A DNA stretch of 64,000 bases from the NCBI GenBank assembly GCA_001643675.2, contig LSRY02000009.1, positions 1,687,001 through 1,751,000 of the forward strand, read 5' to 3'. A program made the translations under genes and the position numbers. The DNA is from Monocercomonoides exilis. Taxonomy: Eukaryota > Preaxostyla > Oxymonadida > Polymastigidae. Positions 12,303 through 24,299 of this stretch are shown here, in pieces (the first letter of the stretch is position 1; every line of letters starts with the position of its first letter). Below the pieces are notes generated by a model. It did not search any database. It saw nothing but the letters and a program-made list of their open reading frames with translations, and was not told the DNA's origin.

Positions 12303-14036
12303 ACCATGCTTTGAACCATCGCTAACGATTCATAGTAATATATATTTGAATCTTTGTATTTGTTTTATTTTCGCATTTGTTCTTTGAAAGAGCAAATAAA
12401 TTTTGAAGAACGAAGATGATGTGAATTTTGATGTTTTTCATTCTTTGCTTTATATATTAACTGCATAACTTCATTTTCTTTCCAAAGAAAAGCATTTGGT
12501 GAACATCAGGAAACGTTATTTTTAACTTTCTTTTCACTTGAAAAAATATTTGACAAAATAAAGAAAAAGATGTGGTTTTTTGAAGTCGAGACAAAATTAA
12601 AAGGAAAAAGCAAAAACAGAAAGAAGAAAAAATGAACGTGTGATTGTCTGTATAATGATAAACTACGCATTGACTTTGCAAGTGTAACAGTATTTTATCA
12701 TTGAATCTGAATCAGTGTGTGAAAAACACGTATAGTGTATTGGATAACAAAGGATAGACGTGATTTGAATTTTGCACTTTTGAAAAAGAGAATCAATACA
12801 AACACATCTTGAACAGGAAATGATATTTTTTGAACGCCACAACATGATCACCACTGATAAATGAAAGTCAATTTAAGTTTGATCTTTGAGAGTGTTTAAA
12901 TTCATAAATAAAAATAAATTTTGGAATTGAAGCAAACCAACAAGCAAATGATTCATCTCTTATTGAGTTATTGAAAATAAATCTGAGCAAAGCAATTATT
13001 GGAATTGAATGATTATGTCGAATAACAAACAGTGTGAAACAAGCACTTTTTCGCAATGATTCAACATTTATCTTTGCTTGCTCTGCTGTATCTTCATCAG
13101 CCCAGAAATAATTGTTCATTTTTCAAACACATTACAGTTTCTCGCTTTTCATCCATTTCTCACAAGAATATTCTGATCAATTTGTTTTCTTTCTTCCTTC
13201 AGATGCATATCGCCTTGCTTAACTGTATTCATTCTTTCTTCCTTTGATGAACCCAAAATAATGAATCCTATCTCCCTTTGATGCACACATCTCATTTCAA
13301 TTGATCATCTTTCGAAACAGAAGAATAACTGTGAACTTCCTTTCAGATATTCTATTGAACCATTTTCCTCACCTTAACCTTGCCCTTCTTATCTTCCTCC
13401 TTAAGTTTCATCAAAAACCGTTTTCACATTGCTGTTTCATTCAAATCCTCGCAATCAGCATGCCCATTTTCCACTTTCTCAATCCTGTTTCACTTGTATA
13501 AGCACCACCTTTCACTGAAGCAATCCATTCCTCTCCACAACAACACAAGGTTGCATTCTTCCTCCTTTCACTAAACTTCCCTTGACCTCAATCCCTTCAT
13601 AGGTGCTGTTCACAGCAACTCCTCAACCCATTTCTATTTTGTCTCAAACCTTTATTTATCACTCATTTAAATAAACAAAGCATTCTCCATGTCAATAACC
13701 TCTATTTCATTGACTTTCATATCCTCAATCCAAACGAACCCCAACATCACTCTTGAGCTCTCCACCCTTTCTATTCATCTCATAAGCCAAATTCCATCTA
13801 ACTGAAACACTCTTTGCCTGCATCTCTTTTCCTTTCTCATTCAAAATTCATTCATTATCCAGATAAGATTTTCTTCATTTTTCGATGAATTCTCCTTCAA
13901 AATATCTGTCAATAATCATCATTAAAAAAAGCACTCACTTTCACAAACTGTTTCATCTCTGACGGACTTGGCTGAACTCCAACAAACTCGTTCGTCAGAA
14001 GCCTTGCCCCTCCTTTGCATCAACTGCAAATGCTTT
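12303..14036. other. Interior of the long-TIR element, no clear gene
   Basis: A/T-rich to about 13050, then T/C-rich sequence with short plus-strand hydrophobic frames that look like decayed coding or low complexity. CTGACGGACTTGGCTGAAC at 13961-13979 and CGTTCGTCAG at 13991-14000 recall the motif inside the composite element near 25425. Confidence 0.4.
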
Positions 14037-14735
14037 CTATCCTTCTGATGAGATTAATATCTCAAATGAGCTATATGGAATCAGAAACATGAACAAATCC
14101 TTGTTTGAATGATGACTATCATTTCCAACAAACAGAGTTTTTTCATTTATCATGGGAAAGTTATTGAAGTGGAATGAATCATTTGTCACGGTCTTGTTCA
14201 GATCAGATGCAAAAATGAACGCATTCTTTCCAATGGCTGCATTGTTATTCTTAAAAGTTACTTCAGCATCAAAAACAAATGGCTTCTCATTCAAACAATT
14301 TTGGAAATCCAAATACAGAAATCCTCCTTTTCTATTTCTTGATTAAAGCGAACAAGATGACGCATTTGTTGATTAAATGATCAATTCTTCATTCCCTTGC
14401 AATATCACTTTTGCAACACCTCCTTCTTCATCGCTTCCAGTGTTCGTAATGCGTGAAAAGTTGTTATTTTCAAATAAAACAGAAGAAGTTATCACCAATA
14501 GAGATTTGACAATTGAATGTTCAGTTAAACTGCACCCTTTCAATGAACAACTTCCACTGGTTGTTGAGATCAATGAGAAAAGAAAAATATCTGTTGATGA
14601 TAGAATTTCAAAGAAACAGAAAAAGAACCGAAGATAATTACTCGATGAGATAAATGAATTCATTTTAATCTCAAATTGATTTGCATCCTGCAAATTCAAA
14701 GAAAACAAATTGTGCGGCTTTGTTAATAAGAACAA
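14037..14735 (-). pseudogene. Beta-helix surface protein remnant
   Basis: Two minus-strand blocks carry family landmarks. One contains SVLFENNNFSRITNTGSDEE and GGVAKVIL. The other contains VTFKNNNAAIGKNAFIF, FVGNDSHHSNKDLFMFL and YSSFEILISSEG, the conserved end of one beta-helix module. They are in different frames, and sequence further along (13300-14030) is only weakly coding. Probably a fragment captured or trapped inside the long-TIR element. Confidence 0.55.
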
Positions 14736-15157
14736 AATAATTCATGATTCACTTTTGTTCTCTCAAAAAGATAAACATTCTTGTGCTTTTGGAAGTTTTT
14801 AACACATTTTTTCAAATCAAATTGAATTCTTCAACAAATATAGATAATCATCTTTTCCATTTTCTGCGCTATTGCTGCGTTAAAAAATGATTTGTCTTCA
14901 GCAATCACCTTGAACAAAAATAAAATATATGAAATTCTATTTGTGAAATCTGAATATATGATTTTATATTGTCAATCATCAAAAAAATATATTCAAACGA
15001 ATTAACAATACTATTTTTTATAATAATTGCTATTGTTTTAAGAACATTATTCTATATCTGCACAAAAACATTAATTTGAAATTATTATCAAAAATCATTG
15101 AAAATTGAATGATGTATTGATGAATATACATCACACACTTAAAAACGATATTTATAT

Positions 15158-15414
15158 GGGTGATTATTATAGAAATAATAACTTTTTTTGGAGTGTCCAT
15201 CATTTTGAAAATTCATTGTCATTTGCTATTCAAATCTCATTCAAAATTATTTGTATTTATCTTTCGTTTCAATAACAAAAGTTTGTCATGATAGAATTAT
15301 TGATGCATCATGAAATAGATTTATCACGTTTCGGAATTCATTCATGGATATTTATAACAAATATTCAAACCGAAAAATTTGACAGAAACGTTAGGGCTTC
15401 AAAAATAATCACCC
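15158..15414. mobile_element. 257-bp MITE, copy 1
   Basis: Begins GGGTGATTATTATAG and ends TCAAAAATAATCACCC. The flanking 4 bp are ATAT on both sides (15154-15157 and 15415-15418). It is the same length and shares termini with 19970-20225 and 58486-58741, and it sits inside the long-TIR element, so it inserted later than that element. No coding capacity. Confidence 0.85.
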
Positions 15415-15462
15415 ATATATATGATTTGTAAAATATTCGAAAGCGAGGGTTCAATTCTTGGA

Positions 15463-15830
15463 GAAAGAGAACAAATTCTAATTTTTTGGATATAAAAAAT
15501 ATAATTGTGGGATTGATCAAAATATTTAAATTTTAAAATTTATTTTATGAAATGTTTTATTTCTCAAAAATTAATTAATTTAATAAGAGTGTGTAATAAT
15601 TAACGACCTCTCAGCTGTTTATTATTTTAAAATTATCTGTTTTAATCAAAAATTTGAAATAATACTCAGATTTATGGGTGATTTAAAAGAATAGATTTTT
15701 CTCAAGAATCAAAAAGAATTTCAAAATTCTAGTCCATACAAATGTTTTATTATTAAATCTTCTTTTTATTTATCACTATGTCTTAAAGAATAACCAAATA
15801 TTGGGAATGTGCTTTAAATACTCCTATGCC
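15463..15830 (-). repeat. Right 368-bp terminal inverted repeat
   Basis: Reverse complement of 11935-12302, ending CCTATGCC at 15830. Confidence 0.9.
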
Positions 15831-15949
15831 CTCTGGAATCTCCTCCAACTGCTCCGGTCTATCTGAACTCAACAATTTCTGAAGATGCGGGAAATTTTTA
15901 TCTCAATCTCAGAGATTGTTCGGACTGAAAAAATGAAATCAAACTTTGG

Positions 15950-16479
15950 GCAATCATTTTCGTATTCAGGCAGTTCTGTCATTCGTAAAGCAAGTGGCCA
16001 GCTTTCTCTTTCTTTTGTTGATGTGTCTTCTGTTGGAAAGTCAGAAAATATCTAATCCTTTGTTAATAATTCAACATTTCTGAGCATTGGAAACGGAATT
16101 CTTCATATCAATAACTGTTCAAAATTATATCTTTAATCATAGAAGCCAAACTTTCAGCTTTGTGAGGAATAGATTTCTTCAATAAATATGAATGCAGAAC
16201 AGATTGAATTAACAATAAATATATTTGAGTCTGTCAATCGTTAAAGAAGTTGCATTTTATTTGGTTGTGGCTGATGGAGTGAAGCTATATGAAAGCAACA
16301 TTTTTCATATTGGCCATCCAACTTTGGGAACAATTTCTTTTGAAATCTCCTCATTAAACAACTGCTCAAGAAATACAAAAGGAGCCTCTTCTATTTTTGC
16401 TTTCCCCCCTCCTTCTTTTTCATTTTCGCCTTATTCAATTTCTTCAACTTCTTTTCGCACACTTTGTTCAGAAATATGA
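15950..16479 (+). pseudogene. Beta-helix surface protein remnant
   Basis: From about 15970 a plus-strand frame reads SSVIRKASGQLSLSFVDVSS, then NNSTFLSIGNGILHINNCS, typical beta-helix ladder sequence. It passes through several TAA or TAG codons before a TGA near 16270, each tolerable as Gln. After a frame change near 16225 it continues with LGTISFEISSLNNCSRNTK and a Ser/Pro/Phe-rich end. The 5' end was probably lost where the long-TIR element abuts it at 15830. Confidence 0.5.
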
Positions 16480-16879
16480 AAAAAGATAAGTGTTGTATTC
16501 CTAACGTTAATAGCATATTTGTTTCTTTCAAAAAATATTTTGAAGAAAATGAATGCGACGAGAAACAAAAGTGAGAAGAGAAAGAAGTGAAAAAGATGAA
16601 AAAGATGAAGAAAGGAGAAATAAGATAACGAAAATGATGAAAATATCATTAGGAAAACTGAGGGTCGATCGCACCCACTGCTCACTCAAAGAACAGCAGC
16701 ATAATGTTGATCTCCATTTCTTTTTCGCTCGGAACCTTCTCTAACTTTGCTAAAGAAGAAGAAGACGAAGAGGAAGAATAAGATAAAGGCTATATTTCAC
16801 CTCCTTCTCCTTTTATATGTGATGCGATTGTGATGAAAAACAGCTCTTCACACTTCCCGTCATTCTGCAGATTCCAAAT

Positions 16880-17275
16880 TCAGATCACCCCTTCCACATC
16901 GTTTTTCTCCAGCTGCAGCTGCACAAGCTCAACCCGCAGCTTCAGCCCTGCCCCTGCCAGCACCCCTCCCGACACCCCCGCCGACACCCCCGATAGCACC
17001 TGCGCACAGAAGTCCAGCACAGGCCTCAGCAGCACCAGCTTTCGATTCATTGTCTTGGCAACTGCGTTGTTATCAGAAGTTGTTAGAAAGTCTCTCAAAT
17101 CGGATGAATCACTCATATCCAGAAGCAGCAGGCACTTCGTGAAGTTGTTGCGGTGGCATGCCTCCAGCTTTGATATCAATGATGGCATGCAGCAGCCAGA
17201 CAGCCGGTACGCATCCTGGAAGATCCGCAGTAATAGCGCCTGAAGCACATACGGATGGCACACACGCATACACAT
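16880..17275 (-). CDS. Unrecognised exon, leucine-rich
   Basis: A 131-codon minus-strand frame in markedly G/C-richer sequence than its surroundings. It contains FQDAYRLSGCCMPSLISKLE, a helical stretch with FTKCLLLLDMSDSSDLRDFL, then an Ala/Gly/Val-rich segment. The first part loosely resembles the end of an ANTH (AP180-type) helical domain, but I would not assign it on that. Same strand and composition as the frame at 18172-18715, so both may be exons of one gene. The link between them (17280-18170) is A/T- or GAA-rich. Confidence 0.4.
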   Translation of the reverse strand: MCMRVCHPYVLQALLLRIFQDAYRLSGCCMPSLISKLEACHRNNFTKCLLLLDMSDSSDLRDFLTTSDNNAVAKTMNRKLVLLRPVLDFCAQVLSGVSAGVSGGVLAGAGLKLRVELVQLQLEKNDVEGVI

Positions 17276-18171
17276 AAAAGTTACTCCAGCTCAGAATTTG
17301 TGACGCACCTGATATCGCAGACGAAGAAGAAGAAGAAGAAGAAGAAGAAAAGACGTTTCGAGAGGAAGTCTCGTTTCATGTGGAATGAACAGTCAGCTGC
17401 AACACAGGGACAACAAAGGCAATAGCAAGGGTGGGGAAGACGGTTTAAAGTTCAGTCTTTTTCATCAGCTCTGACTCCAATGCTGACACAAACGGTGGTT
17501 GGTGATCGTGGAGGATCCCCATTGCCCACGCTAAGAAGAAGAAACTGAATGAAATAATAACAAAAAAAGAGATGATTCAAATATTTATGTTTCAATTGAA
17601 TGAAAAAAAAGAGAGTTTGAAAAAGTTTGAAAAGGAAAAACAAGAAATATGACAAAAACAAAGAAAACAATTCGAGAAAAATTTGACAAACTTTATCAAA
17701 TCAGGAATTGCGCCTTTGTCTCTTCTTGATCAGAACATATTGGTTGTTGATTGTGTGAGTCCAGATAGCTGGAAAGATTAAACGTCCAATGATTTATATG
17801 CAGATACAGTTCAGACAGGCAATTCGATGCAGATTGCCAACGTACAAATTCATAAAATGGCCGTTGCGATCAACTCACAAGAAAAAGAGGAAATTCATTA
17901 TGAATAATGAAAAAAAAGTTCTAAAGGTTACAAAAGTTCAAAAATACGTATAAAAATAAATACATAATAATTCTTTGTTATAATAAAAGGAAAATTTCAA
18001 CACTAACCACATTGCTTCAAATATTCACCATTGCACAAGTCGATCTGTTTGGAATTCTTTTCTTTTCTTAAATCAAGCTCAAAATATTTGCGCCTTCTTC
18101 TTTTCTGCTTTCCTTACCTCCCTCTTCTTCGAGAATCCAGGCAATCTTGAATGAAAAAAACGAAAACTTAC
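17276..18171. other. Probable intronic or intergenic sequence
   Basis: Holds a GAAGAAGAA run near 17320-17350 and A/T-rich sequence. A short minus-strand frame near 17452-17530 (GDPPRSPTTVCVSIGV) may be a further exon fragment. No other feature seen. Confidence 0.35.
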
Positions 18172-18715
18172 CGAAAATAGCTGTATTCACTTGCTGGTCC
18201 ACAAAGTTTGCTGCGCTGGGCGCATCAATCTTCACCTCTTTAAATACCTCCTCTTCAAGTGACATGCACTGCTCATGCTCCACAATCACAATCTCATTCG
18301 TCCGGATGATCTTCTCCTTCTCCAGTGCATCTGCCACACACGATGTCAATTTGAACATATTCAAAGTTGGCGTGTTGAGCCCTTGGATGTAACCATTTCC
18401 TCCTCTTTCTCCACTGCTTCCACAACATTAATCTGAATCAGTAATGTGTAATGGCCAAAATATGACCACATAAAGCTGCCACTCTCTCTCCCATTGTATT
18501 TGTACAGACTGTGCGGAAAGTGGAACTTGCGAGATAATTACACAGCGGGGCTTGCACCCGAAAAAGCGTGTCGTTCGTCTCTCGCTTTTCATCCACAAAT
18601 ATTCGTTAATATTCGCTTCAGAGTTTATGTTCAACGCATAGAACAGATTGTCATACGTGCCCTGTGCTGCATCCGAAATGAACAGCAAGCATTTGACGTT
18701 AACGAGTTGAATCAC
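18172..18715 (-). CDS. Unrecognised gene, exon with in-frame TAA
   Basis: The frame starts near VNVKCLLFISDAAQGTYDNL and runs 18715 to 18172 through one TAA (18428-18430) that would be Gln. Beyond it lie NTPTLNMFKLTSCVADALEK, NEIVIVEHEQCMSLEEEVFK and FVDQQVNTAIFG. It then meets a good donor, G|GTAAGT, at the low-coordinate end, so another exon probably follows toward 17 kb. Composition and lack of repeats suggest an ordinary cellular protein; I do not recognise the family. Confidence 0.5.
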
Positions 18716-18730
18716 AAAAAATACTCATAA

Positions 18731-19101
18731 AAATAGAATCGCTTTCAGACAAATTTCTGAATGTGAATTATTATTATTTTCATTTGCACTGATATTCCAT
18801 TCGCGGATTGACACATTTTTGATGTAAATTATCGCACTGGCTGATATTATTATCGCTTTTATAATTGTCGTAAAATGAGAATATGGTTCGAAATCACAAA
18901 TAGGATTGTTCATTAATCGGGAAAAAAACAACAAAAAATAAACCTATATATTTTATTGCGTTTATATATACATATATATTTGATATTCTTTTTTATTATA
19001 AACGAACAATCATGTTTATGATTTTGAACCATCTTCACATTATTTATTTCCATTTCAAAAAGCTTCGAATAATTGCAGAATAATTGTAATTTTCCAAAGA
19101 A
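18731..19101. other. A/T-rich spacer, nothing recognised
   Basis: Only short A/T-rich frames; ends at the left terminal repeat of Merlin-like element 1. Confidence 0.5.
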
Positions 19102-19161
19102 GGTGTAGGCATATGGTACTTATACACCACCTTGCCAAATTAAAGATAAACTTTCGATCAC

Positions 19162-20845
19162 ATGTTAAAAGCACATTTGAAAAGATTATTCAATCGTTAA
19201 TTAGTGGAAAAATCAGATTTAATAAAAAAAATTTTTGATCAACCCATAAAAAAATTAAAAATATTTGTGCGCAAAATTATCGGTTTTTTTTTTGATGAGT
19301 ATATATGTTATACCAAAAACATTAACGAATATCAAGTATTTAATCATTTGATGGAGGAAAAACATAATTTATTGAAGATTTTTTGCGATAATGGAGAAAC
19401 CATTCAATGGCTTCACAACAATGTGATTAACACTGTCAGAAGATATTCAATAGCAACTTGTTGTTCGTTTGTGATTATAATAAGAGTGAGAAAAGGAAAA
19501 TGGTTCTTCAGATGCAGCAAATGCAGAAAAGAAGTCTCTTATAGAACAGGAACTCCGTTTTCAAAATCTAGGCTTTCAATTTCAAATCTTATTCTGATCC
19601 TTTTCTTCTTTTACCATCAACTCAATATAGAACAAACATCATCTCTAACTTCATGCGAAAGACACAGTGTTTCTTATTATTATTGCATTTGCCGGAGAAC
19701 ATGCGCTCGGATGATAAGAGGAATCCAAACTCCCATAGGAGGTCCTGGCCGCATTGTGGAAATTGACGAAGCTGTTTGGAGAAGGAGAAAATACAAAAGA
19801 GGTTTTGAATTTTAATCTTTTGAAACTTAATTATCAATTGAACTTTTTTTATAAGGACGTGCAAAGAAGCAAATTTGAATTTTTGGTGCTCAGGAACGTG
19901 GAGGAAAAGCATTTGTTTATCCTGTGGCCAACAGATTTGCTTCAGTATTAATTCCGTTAATAAAAAAATGGGTGATTATTTTTGATATCATGTTTTCGAC
20001 ATAAAAATTTTAGGAAAAAAATTTGTATTGTGTTTTATCAAATGAATACCAAAATATTAGCTTCCATTTGATTGAAAATTTTGCAATAAACAAATCTCAA
20101 ACATTGGCTCTTAAAAAAAAATGCTAAACAATTTTCATCAGAAAAAAAATATTTTCAGTCAAAGACAAACAACTTTTGAAATATCAATTCCCCGAAAAAA
20201 GTAATGATTTCAAAAATAATCACCCAAATATATTCGTCCAGGAACAGAAATTCACTCTGATCAATGGAAAGCTTATTCTTCTTTGAGTGAAGATGGATTC
20301 ACACACAGGACTGTCAATCATTCCGAGCATTTTGCAGGTTTAAATTTTCTTTTTTTTTTGTCTTTTTTCATGAAATGTTATTTTGCACTTATTCAGATCC
20401 AATCACAGGAGCTTGCACAAACCATATCGAAGCGTTGTGGGCTAACCTTCGTGAGTTCATGCCTTCACACGGAGTGAGGTTTCATAGAATGCAAGAATAA
20501 ATAGATTCATTTCAGTTTTTCGGAAATCCAAAAGTTGATTTTTCCATTTTTGTGTCTAACGTTTTGAAATACAGTGATGAATAGTACAACGCCCTTGAGG
20601 ATGAAGCTTTTGGTCCAGAAGAAAAGGAAGAAGAGGCTGAGCTGAGATGCTTCACGATAAAGAATCTTCAGAATCCGATTATAAACTTGAAACAGAAACA
20701 TGATTGGATGGGGATGGGGATGGAGCTGATGTATCTGAATGGGAGGCTTATAAATAAATACCGATTTTTCCACATATCATTCTTCTTAAAGTTAAAAAAC
20801 AACATGCTCTCTTTGATTATTTCTATGTTTTGTAAAGATTTGTGA
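19162..20845 (+). CDS. Merlin/ISXO2-like transposase, MITE-interrupted
   Basis: DDE transposase of the IS1595/ISXO2-Merlin type. It has a zinc-ribbon-like segment (CCSF...FRCSKCRKEVSYRTGTPF), then GGPGRIVEIDEAVWRRRKYK with the first catalytic Asp (IDE), IFGAQERGGK, YIRPGTEIHSDQWKAY with the second Asp, and HIEALWANLREFMPSHGVRF with the C-terminal Glu region. Two introns (19802-19855, 20338-20396) and the MITE (19970-20225 plus one AAAT) must be removed to read it. The frame passes TAA 19198, TAA 20498 and TAG 20582 as Gln, and TGA 19876 at the conserved Trp before IFG, ending at TGA 20843. ATG 19162 is chosen as the first Met in the extended frame. Apart from the MITE the gene looks intact under that code. 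Confidence 0.72.
19802..19855 (+). other. Spliceosomal intron 1 of transposase
   Basis: GTTTTG...TATAAG, 54 nt, phase 1. Splicing joins YKRG to RAKKQI, restoring the motif after the first catalytic Asp. Confidence 0.75.
19970..20225. mobile_element. 256-bp MITE, copy 2, in transposase gene
   Basis: Termini GGGTGATTATTTTTGA and TCAAAAATAATCACCC, flanked by AAAT at 19966-19969 and 20226-20229. Deleting it with one AAAT restores LIPLIKKYIRPGTEIHSD in a single frame, which matches the family. No coding capacity. Confidence 0.88.
20338..20396 (+). other. Spliceosomal intron 2 of transposase
   Basis: GTTTAAATTTTC...TTATTCAG, 59 nt. Splicing joins HSEHFA to DPITGACTNHIEALW, restoring the C-terminal catalytic region. 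Confidence 0.78.
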
Positions 20846-20899
20846 GGTGGCTTATAAGTACCATTTACCACACTTTTTCCTATTTGATGAGATTTTAAA

Positions 20900-22700
20900 A
20901 TAAGACTTATTCCGATTGCCCCACAACAATGCAGTCATCTCCACCTTCTCCGCATTCTCCGCCTTCTGCTTCTTCAACAGCTCAATCACAGATTTACACA
21001 CAAAATATCTTATTCACCTTGACATCGATGTCTCATTCTATCATGTGTATGAAGCAAGGTGGGGCAGAGAAATAAACATCTTCTTGAGTCACTTGAGAAT
21101 CTGATTTAAGAAAGAGAGAGGCTGAAGAAGCTGACAGAGAACAAAGATAAAACAGCAAAGACAAACATGCAATGGATGAAAAGGAATTGACAAAAAATTC
21201 ATCTCCTCGTTCTTCACTTGTGTATCATTCTCCTGTTTCTGCTTAGCCTTTTGGTGGAGAAGGAAGACTAAACGAACTGAGAAATGATGTTTCAGGCACT
21301 CAATATGATTTTTTAAAACTTGAATAACCATGAAGAAAGAAAGAGGGGAAAAAAAAAGAGAGAGAAAAGAGAGAGGAGGGATGATTTTCTTCACGATCGC
21401 TATTCATCCGAATTCCCACAAAAACAAACACATTTATAAAGCAGAAAATGCTCAAACAACAACATTTGGAATGGCTTCAAATTCGTCTATTTTCTCTTCA
21501 TCATCAACATGTTCCACTTCTGTTTTTTTCAAACCCAACAGCAACATCTTTATCGACTTCTTCTTCAGCTGCCCCTGTGAAAACTTCCTTTGACAGCAGC
21601 GAGCCATGCCTCAGTTCAATCACACAAACAATTCCTTATCCTCTCTCTTCTTCCTCTCTGATTTCCATCTCCCGGCTCCACCCTTGTCTCTGCTGCCTCT
21701 TTCTCCACTCCCGCACTCATCCATACACGCGTCATCTTTTTATCACACACCCACACACTCACCCGTTCACTCTGAGGTGTTCTTCTTTGTTAACACCGCT
21801 TTTCCATCCATCGTTCTTCTGTTATGTGGATGCCCTTTTGTTTGGAACGGAGTTCTTCAGGCAGATGCTGGGAAGAAAAGAAAAAGAGGTCAACAGGAAG
21901 AAAATGAAGAATATGAACGATAATGAACAAATGAATGAAAGAGAAAGAGAAAGTGGAAAAAGAATTGAACACGAGAAATATTTATAGACAGAGAAAGATG
22001 GAACTTCAAATAGAAAAGTTGATAGAATGATCCATTTAGAGTCATTTGATAAAAGCAGAACATCATTTAGAGTTTAATACTTCGAAGAATAACAATTGTC
22101 TGGAAAAGTTGTGGCAGACGAAGAGTCTTTGAGTTCAATTGCACAAATGAGGGAAGCAGAAGCAGCAGAGGAGAATATAATTTTAAAAACAACAGAAGAG
22201 GAAAGAGGCAATTTTGCGTGGAGGAAGAAGAGGACGAAGAGAGAAGGAAAAGCGAGCTGAGAGTGCTATATGACAGCTAGTCAGAAGCATCGAAATCAGC
22301 TTGAAGAAAGCAGGTGCGCTTGTGATACGTCTTCAGTGATTTTATCATTATCATCATCATCTTCTTCTTCATCCTCAACGTCTTCTTCCTCGTCTCGAAG
22401 CAGCAAGACGTTTTTCCAGGATCTAAAGGATGAATCCAAAATGACAGCTTGAGGGGGCAATACAACAAAAGTTACATGGTTCTATTTCAAGAAGACGAAT
22501 ATTATTTTATTGGCACAAAGAATGCAGCACAAAGTGAAGTGATAAACCCATCTGTTTCTCGATCATCAACCTTTTCTTCATCTTCCTTTCAGATTTCTTC
22601 CAAACATTTCGCAGGCATCAGTCAAGTGGTTTGAGGAGGAAGAAATAAAGAAGGAGAGAAAGAAGTATTTGATGAAATAGAAGAAGGAAATAAACGAAAG
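20900..22700. other. Low-complexity coding remnants
   Basis: Alternating C/T-rich and G/A-rich blocks with overlapping Ser/Pro/Phe-rich and Lys/Glu/Arg-rich frames on both strands. A weak plus-strand stretch near 22449-22630 (MVLFQEDEYYFIGTKNA) looks genuinely coding and may be an upstream exon of the coiled-coil gene. No family recognised. Confidence 0.3.
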
Positions 22701-22799
22701 ATTGAGTTGAATGAAAGAAAGGAAGATGAGAGAAGGAAGAGAAAGAGAAGCAGAAAAAATGATAATCTTATCTTTTTATCAACAAAATGCCATGAGCAC

Positions 22800-23890
22800 A
22801 ACGTCAATTGGAACAAATCAGACTCCTCAGTCAATTCCTCAGCCAACTAGATCAGCATCCTTCTCTTCTTCTCCTTCCTCCTCTTCCTTGTCATCATCTT
22901 ATCTTCTTCTTTACCATCCACACCAATTTCATCTGATAACAGTCAGATTGTCAGTGCTTTGCCTTCTTCACCATCATCACTTTCGCCTCCTCTTTCAATA
23001 TGCTCTTTATCTCCTTCTTCCACCAGCACCCCATCTCCCACCAATCAAATGTGGCATCCTGTTCCTTCTTCCTCTCTTCCCTCTTCGCTTTCTTCTGCCT
23101 CACAGCGTCTGTTCCTACTTCGTCACTGTGCTTTCCTGAGCCAAAATTGTCAGCCATTCCAAGCCGCATCGATAGAATTGAGGAAGAGAAAGCGACACAG
23201 TGGAAGATAGAGAAGATGCAGGAGAAAGAGACAGAGAAGGAGACAAAGGAGCCGCTGGAGGAAGAGAATGAGAACTTTGAGAAAGATCGGGAAAAGCTCG
23301 AAGACCGCAGAAGAAGGCGCTGGAGCAGGCTGAGAAGAAGCTGGAGGCATTTGCCTCGTATTTGAAGAAGAAGAAGATTGAGAGAAGCGAATCGAACTTC
23401 AAAAGTGGAGCAAAGCAGAGGAAGGTGTGGATGAAGGAGAATGCTGAATCTCCTCTTGTTGTTTGGATGGCGAAGGAGCTGTCGATTCGAGATGATCCGT
23501 ATTTTGACAGGCAGGCTGTTCAATTTGGAAGCTTCGCAGATGTGTTTCACAATAAAAGCACATTTTCAGATGCAGAAAAAGGAGAAGATGACAATTCGGA
23601 AAACTTATCTTCCTCAAAAGAACAACAAAAGAAGAAGAACAAGAAGAACAAAAAGAAAATTATGCTCCAAAAGAACATATTCATTCGGAGAAAAAGCGAA
23701 GCGAAAATGAAAAGGTGTTTTTGGATGTTTGATTTGAGAATTGATTCTGCTTTTGCTTAGGCTCCTTTGCAGAAAAACTTACTGCTTGACGAATATCTTG
23801 AGAAAAACAAAGAAAACTTACAGACACAGCAAATAAACATAGAAGATTCTTCTTCTTCGGATTCTTCTTCGGATTCTTCTGTTCTTTAAG
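22800..23890 (+). CDS. Coiled-coil hypothetical protein (one frame change)
   Basis: Plus-strand coding with a Ser/Pro-rich start (PSSPSSLSPPLSICSLSPSS), then a heptad-rich coiled coil (IDRIEEEKATQWKIEKMQEK, continuing with NFEKDREKLE). After one frame change near 23310 comes ALEQAEKKLEAFASYLKKKK and a distinctive domain, VWMAKELSIRDDPYFDRQAV. The frame passes TAG 23758 as Gln and ends in an acidic Ser/Asp run before TAA 23887. A GT...TAG segment at 23712-23760 might alternatively be a short intron. No family recognised; a cytoskeletal or scaffold role is only a guess. Confidence 0.45.
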
Positions 23891-24299
23891 AAATACAGTG
23901 CTCATAATGCTTCTCACTTCTTTCTCTTCTTCACCGCTTGGTCGGATGTGCTGAGACATTCTGGCAGAGAGGTGCAAGGAAGACAACATATTGTTGCTGC
24001 CTGTTGATGGATGGATCATTGAGAAACTTGCTTTCTTCGAAGAAGTGGAGATTTTAGCTCTTATACTGAAAAATCCTCAGGAGCTGAGGTTAACTGAGAA
24101 AGAAATGAAAGCACTGGAAATCTGAGAGGATGAGATCTGGGCAAGGAGGATGAGAGAAATACGTCTGTAGCCAACTGATAATGTTTAAAAGAACAAGAAT
24201 AAGACTCTTCTGTACGAACTCTGATCGGATGTCTGAAAGTGAGGTCAGGGCGTTGAAGAAGGAGGAGCATCAGATCCAGAGGATGTTGCCGTTGGAAGG

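Larger units (their letters stand above)
11935..15830. mobile_element. 3.9-kb element with 368-bp terminal inverted repeats
   Basis: 11935-12302 and 15463-15830 are reverse complements over 368 bases with only a few mismatches, starting GGCATAGG at each outer end. The interior holds no transposase I can recognise. It carries decayed beta-helix coding sequence (minus strand 14037-14735), C/T-rich sequence with short frames (13050-13980) and a complete 257-bp MITE (15158-15414). The flanks show no clear target duplication. Either this is a non-autonomous long-TIR element or an inverted pair of one repeat. Confidence 0.75.
19103..20873. mobile_element. Merlin-like DNA transposon 1
   Basis: Imperfect terminal inverted repeats of about 30 bp bound a transposase gene. 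The left reads GTGTAGGCATATGGTACTT (19103 on) and the right, reverse-complemented from 20873, reads GTGTGGTAAATGGTACTT. The 8-9 bp target duplication usual for Merlin/IS1016-type elements is not evident in the flanks. A 256-bp MITE is nested inside. Confidence 0.65.

Noticed and set aside
16880-17275. ANTH (AP180/CALM) domain assignment
   Set aside because: The resemblance is limited to one helical stretch; conserved N-terminal ANTH motifs are not seen.
22270-23210. Ser-rich and Arg/Lys-rich frames as separate genes
   Set aside because: They are overlapping low-complexity readings of CT/GA-rich DNA on both strands; only the coiled-coil frame is coherent.
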